Shown here: piece by piece, positions 6,683 through 9,625 of the stretch
Layout: every line of letters begins with the position of its first letter
Position numbering within the stretch: the first letter of the stretch is position 1
Origin: Anaerolineales bacterium
GTDB lineage: Bacteria > Chloroflexota > Anaerolineae > Anaerolineales > Villigracilaceae
Reading direction: 5' to 3'
DNA length: 9,625 nucleotides
Assembly (NCBI GenBank): GCA_015489255.1
Contig: WGAD01000305.1
Span: forward strand, 1-9,625
Translations under genes and position numbers: made by a program
Notes under the pieces: generated by a model
The model's input: only the letters and a program-made list of their open reading frames with translations
What the model was told of the DNA's origin: nothing
Databases searched by the model: none

Positions 6683-7927
6683 ATGTCTCGCAATTTGCTC
6701 TTGAAAATCGCCTTACTCATGATGGTGGCCGTGCTGGCGCTTTCCGCCTGCGGCCCCAAAGCCACCGAAGAACCGGCGGAAGTGCCGGCCACAGAAGCCC
6801 CCGAAGAACAAACCACGGAACCTTTCGTCTTCGGTATGCTGCTCGTTGGCCCCTACAACGACCACGGCTGGAGCCAGGCGCACTACGAAGCCGGGCAATA
6901 CGTGGAAGAAATGATGGGCGCCAAGATGGTCTACCTCGACAAAGTCAACCCTGCCGACCGCCCGGGGACGACGCCGGAACAACTGGCTGAAGACCTGGTT
7001 GCCCAGGGCGCCAAAGTCATCGTCTTCAACTCCGACGATATGAAAGACGCCGCCTCGACCTTCGCCAAAGCCAACCCCGACATTTACGTCATCATGGCCT
7101 CTGGCGATCAGGTCTGGAAAGAGGGACAAAACTACGAAGAAATCCCCAACCTGACCAACATCATGGGGCGCATGGAATACGGCAAGATGATCGCCGGCTG
7201 CGCCGCAGCCCTCACCACCCAAACCGGCAAGATCGGCTACCTGGGACCCTTGATCAACGACGAAACCCGCCGCCTGGCTGCCTCTGCCTACCTGGGCGCC
7301 AAATACTGCTGGCAGACCTATCGTGACGCCGACCCCGCCGACCTGAGCTTCAAGGTGACCTGGATCGGCTTCTGGTTCAACATCCCCGGCTTCACCGCCG
7401 ACCCCACCCAGGTGGCAGATGACTTCTACACCAACGGCTACGATGTCGTGCTCTCCGGCATCGACACCACCGAAGCCCTGGTCGAAGCCAAGAAATTTGC
7501 CGAACAAGGCGAAGCCGTGTGGGCCGTGCCCTACGACTACGTCGGCTCCTGCGAAGAAGCCGCCGATGTTTGCCTCGGCGTTCCTTACTTCAACTGGGGC
7601 CCCTCCTACCTGGAGGCCATGCAGGCTGCCGCCAACGGCACCTGGGAATCCCAGTTCATCTGGGCCGGGCCAGATTGGGCCGACATCAACAACCACGACA
7701 CCAGCGCCATTGGCTTCGTCAAGGGCGCGGCGCTGAGCGACGAGGCTTCCGCCCAATTGGATGACTTCATCGCCGAACTGGCCGCTGGCCTGAACCTCTG
7801 GGTTGGCCCGCTCAACCTGCAAGACGGCACCCCTTACCTCGCCGATGGCGAAGTCGCCACCGACCAGCAAATCTGGTACCTGCCGCAACTGCTCGAAGGC
7901 ATGGAAGGCCAGAGCGTCGCCGAATAA
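6683..7927 (+). CDS. BMP family ABC transporter substrate-binding lipoprotein
   Basis: 414 residues from the ATG at 6683. An N-terminal lipoprotein signal peptide (SRN then a hydrophobic stretch 5-20) ends in the lipobox LSAC (20-23), so Cys23 should be lipidated and the protein anchored outside the membrane. Residues 24-47 are an acidic Pro/Thr/Glu linker. The periplasmic-binding fold starts near FVFGMLLVGPYNDHGWSQAH (48-67). Features of the BMP (basic membrane protein/PnrA, nucleoside-binding) family include LTNIMGRMEYGKMIAGCAAAL, TGKIGYLGPL and the YDVVLSGIDTTEALVEA segment. Family members bind purine nucleosides or related bases, which suits the upstream purine deaminases. The ligand itself is inferred. 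It heads the transporter unit and lies 70 bases before the ATPase, with a stem-loop in between. Sugar binding is a weaker alternative. Confidence 0.88.
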   Translation: MSRNLLLKIALLMMVAVLALSACGPKATEEPAEVPATEAPEEQTTEPFVFGMLLVGPYNDHGWSQAHYEAGQYVEEMMGAKMVYLDKVNPADRPGTTPEQLAEDLVAQGAKVIVFNSDDMKDAASTFAKANPDIYVIMASGDQVWKEGQNYEEIPNLTNIMGRMEYGKMIAGCAAALTTQTGKIGYLGPLINDETRRLAASAYLGAKYCWQTYRDADPADLSFKVTWIGFWFNIPGFTADPTQVADDFYTNGYDVVLSGIDTTEALVEAKKFAEQGEAVWAVPYDYVGSCEEAADVCLGVPYFNWGPSYLEAMQAAANGTWESQFIWAGPDWADINNHDTSAIGFVKGAALSDEASAQLDDFIAELAAGLNLWVGPLNLQDGTPYLADGEVATDQQIWYLPQLLEGMEGQSVAE

Positions 7928-7945
7928 CCCTTTCCCGTTCCCTTT

Positions 7946-7978
7946 GCAGAGGGAGGTGCTTCCCGCGCCTCCCTCTGC
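7946..7978 (+). other. Intergenic stem-loop between lipoprotein and ATPase genes
   Basis: Perfect 11-bp inverted repeat GCAGAGGGAGG (7946-7956) and CCTCCCTCTGC (7968-7978). Three inner pairs (T-G wobble, G-C, C-G) can extend it to 14 bp with loop TTCCC. No T-run follows on either strand, so it is not a standard terminator. Such structures after substrate-binding protein genes commonly protect the upstream mRNA from 3' decay or give partial termination, so the binding protein is made in excess over the other transporter parts. Confidence 0.8.
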
Positions 7979-7997
7979 CTTAAAAAACGATGGCATC

Positions 7998-9503
7998 ATG
8001 AAAATTGAACTGCGGCACATTCACAAACGCTTCGGACGCGTTCACGCCAACAACGATATTTCGTTGACCGTTCCCGCCGGTGCCATCTTCGGCATCCTGG
8101 GCGAAAACGGAGCGGGCAAAAGCACGCTGATGAAGATCCTCTCCGGCTTCATTCAGGCCGACTCCGGCGAAATCTTGCTGGATGATCAGCCCGTCGTCAT
8201 CCAATCTCCGGCGGACGCCATTCGGCACGGCGTAGGGATGCTGCACCAAGACCCGCTGGATTTTCCTCCCATGCGCGTCGTCGATAATTTCCTCATCGGG
8301 CGCGACAACCACCTCTTCCCCAACCGCAAGGCAGCCGCCCAAGAACTGCTGCAACTGGCTGACCAATTTCACCTGACGATCGACCCGTATTCTTACGTAG
8401 ACACCTTAACCGTCGGCGAGCGGCAGCAACTGGAAATCCTGCGCCTGCTGGCGCTGGGTGCGCGCACCCTCATCCTGGACGAACCGACCACCGGCATCAG
8501 CGCAGAACAAAAAGAGGCCCTCTTCAACACCCTGCGCAAACTCGCCGACATGGGCAAAAGCGTCATCTTCGTCTCCCACAAACTGGAAGATGTCGAGCAG
8601 CTTTGCCACCACGCCGCCGTCCTCCGCCAGGGGCGCCTCGTCGGACAAATGTCGGCGCCCTACGACATCGACGCCCTGGTAGAAATGATGTTTGGGCGCG
8701 CCATTGAACTCGGCGCCCGGCAAGACAAACGCCAGGAAGGAATTGCTCTGCAACTGCGCAACCTGACCATTGAAGATGTCCGCCTGCGCGTCGAAAACGT
8801 GACGCTCGATGTGCATCGCGGCGAGGTCATCGGCCTGGCCGGCATGGAAGGCAGCGGACAAACCCGCCTGCTGCGGGCCTGCGCCGGTTTGCTGCGCCCG
8901 GTGCATGGACGCATCCTGCTCAACCAAGAAGACCTGACCGGCAAAACCTACCTCACTTTCCGCTCGCGCGGTGTGGCCTTTCTCCCGGCGGCACGCCTGG
9001 AAGAGGGACTGGTGAACGGCCTCACGCTGACGGAACACTTTGTGCTGGCCGAACCCCAAGAACAGATGACGATCGACCGCACCGCCGCCCGCAAACTGGC
9101 CGAAGAACGCATTGCCCGGTTCAACATTCGCGGAACGCCAGAAACGCCGGTAGAAGCGCTCTCTGGCGGCAACCAGCAGCGCGCCCTGCTGGCGCTCCTG
9201 CGCACCCCCCTCAACCTGATCTTGCTCGACAACCCCACCCGCGGCCTGGATATTGAATCCGTCATTTACATTTGGGGCAAGCTCAAGGAACGCTGCCAGC
9301 AAGGAACGGCCATCATGTTCACATCCCCCGATCTCGATGAGATCTTGCGCTACAGCGATCGCATTCTGGTCTTCTTCAACGGCCAGGTTTCTCCCCCCAT
9401 CGAAGCCGCCCAGGCGAACGTAGATTTGCTCGGCCAGCTGATCGGCGGCAAAGGCTGGGAAGACCTGCAACCCACCCCCGAGGAGAACGCCCCGCATGGC
9501 TGA
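7998..9503 (+). CDS. Nucleoside/sugar-type ABC transporter ATPase (two fused NBDs)
   Basis: 501 residues from the ATG at 7998, the usual length for the duplicated ATPases of BMP-linked nucleoside and ribose-type importers; cytoplasmic, membrane-associated. First domain: Walker A GENGAGKST (35-43), signature TVGERQ (138-143), Walker B LILDEPTTG (158-166, Glu162) and the switch His194 in VSHKLEDVE. Second domain: a degenerate Walker A GMEGSGQTR (282-290, no Lys), an intact LSGGNQQR signature (388-395) and a Walker B with Asn412 in place of the catalytic Glu (LLDNPTRGLD). The second nucleotide site is thus probably not catalytic, as is common in this family. The in-frame ATG at 7803 is rejected because it lies inside the lipoprotein gene. 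No Shine-Dalgarno sequence is seen just before the chosen ATG. The stop overlaps the permease start by 8 bases. Confidence 0.92.
   Translation: MKIELRHIHKRFGRVHANNDISLTVPAGAIFGILGENGAGKSTLMKILSGFIQADSGEILLDDQPVVIQSPADAIRHGVGMLHQDPLDFPPMRVVDNFLIGRDNHLFPNRKAAAQELLQLADQFHLTIDPYSYVDTLTVGERQQLEILRLLALGARTLILDEPTTGISAEQKEALFNTLRKLADMGKSVIFVSHKLEDVEQLCHHAAVLRQGRLVGQMSAPYDIDALVEMMFGRAIELGARQDKRQEGIALQLRNLTIEDVRLRVENVTLDVHRGEVIGLAGMEGSGQTRLLRACAGLLRPVHGRILLNQEDLTGKTYLTFRSRGVAFLPAARLEEGLVNGLTLTEHFVLAEPQEQMTIDRTAARKLAEERIARFNIRGTPETPVEALSGGNQQRALLALLRTPLNLILLDNPTRGLDIESVIYIWGKLKERCQQGTAIMFTSPDLDEILRYSDRILVFFNGQVSPPIEAAQANVDLLGQLIGGKGWEDLQPTPEENAPHG
9481..9485 (+). promoter_or_regulatory. Ribosome binding site for the permease gene
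   Basis: AGGAG inside the last codons of the ATPase gene, 10 bases before the ATG at 9496. It decides the start of a gene that is cut by the window end. Confidence 0.5.
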
Positions 9504-9625
9504 CAAACGTTTCTGGCTCAATTTTTTGCTGCAAGTGACGGCCGTCGTCGCCGCTGTGCTGGTCACCATGCTCATCCTGCTGGCTGCCGGCGCCCCGCCG
9601 CTGGAAGCGCTCAAAGAATTGACCC
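9496..9625 (+). CDS. ABC transporter permease, N-terminal fragment (3'-truncated)
   Basis: Only 43 complete codons are in the window, too short for an isolated similarity call. The reading begins MADKRFWLNF, followed by a strongly hydrophobic stretch (LLQVTAVVAAVLVTMLILLA, residues 11-30), which is a likely first membrane helix, then GAPPLEALKELT. This N-terminal helix followed by a Gly/Pro-containing loop is how permeases of BMP-linked nucleoside importers usually begin. Position is the main argument: it overlaps the ATPase stop by 8 bases (9496-9503), and the importer still lacks a permease. A second permease gene normally follows in this family. Confidence 0.75.
   Translation, partial: MADKRFWLNFLLQVTAVVAAVLVTMLILLAAGAPPLEALKELT

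Noticed and set aside
7946..7978. Intrinsic terminator after the lipoprotein gene
   Set aside because: The stem is strong, but no T-run follows it on the + strand (the sequence continues CTTAAAAAACG) and the importer genes continue downstream. Recorded as a stem-loop instead.
6713..8020. Minus-strand open frame (435 codons) opposite the lipoprotein gene
   Set aside because: Low-complexity Gly/Val-rich translation, opposite a well-supported BMP lipoprotein; no start signal and no family motif.
8406..9614. Minus-strand open frame (402 codons) opposite the ABC ATPase
   Set aside because: Antisense shadow of an ATPase whose Walker and signature motifs are complete on the + strand.

Overview
The window is a dense, co-directional (+ strand) gene set from a GC-rich bacterium. 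It reads as a purine or ureide catabolism operon followed by a nucleoside/purine-type ABC importer. The substrate-binding lipoprotein has an acidic Pro/Thr/Glu linker after its lipobox. That linker, the high GC content, and the AT-rich 16-bp tandem repeat in an intergenic gap suggest an Anaerolineae-like member of the Chloroflexota. This assignment is inferred from style only; no rRNA or marker gene is present.

Layout. (1) 1-704: C-terminal part of an 8-oxoguanine deaminase-type amidohydrolase, cut by the window start. (2) 724-2520: adenine deaminase family protein of a divergent subtype. (3) 2517-3242: GntR/HutC-type regulator whose start overlaps the adenine deaminase stop (ATGA). (4) 3255-4454: YgeY-type M20 metallohydrolase. 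(5) 4455-4536: short gap holding a 16-bp tandem repeat. (6) 4537-5526: YgeW-type carbamoyltransferase. (7) 5558-6511: carbamate kinase. (8) 6514-6550: strong intrinsic-terminator hairpin closing the first unit. (9) 6551-6682: leader with a possible promoter and an orphan Shine-Dalgarno-like sequence. (10) 6683-7927: BMP-family lipoprotein. (11) 7946-7978: stable intergenic stem-loop. (12) 7998-9503: double-domain ABC ATPase. (13) 9496 to the window end: start of the permease. No gene-free stretch exceeds 300 bases; the longest is the 171 bases between carbamate kinase and the lipoprotein.

How they fit together. Deamination of 8-oxoguanine gives urate, and deamination of adenine gives hypoxanthine. 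YgeY, YgeW and a carbamate kinase are the products grouped in the E. coli yge/yqe cluster and its relatives, which have been linked to anaerobic purine/urate breakdown. There a ureido compound is thought to be split to carbamoyl phosphate, which carbamate kinase uses to make ATP. The importer would bring in purines or nucleosides, and the GntR protein probably senses a pathway intermediate. The ring-opening and oxidation steps (xanthine dehydrogenase-like enzymes, dihydropyrimidinase-like HyuA, the YgeX lyase) are not in the window, so the complete pathway is an inference.
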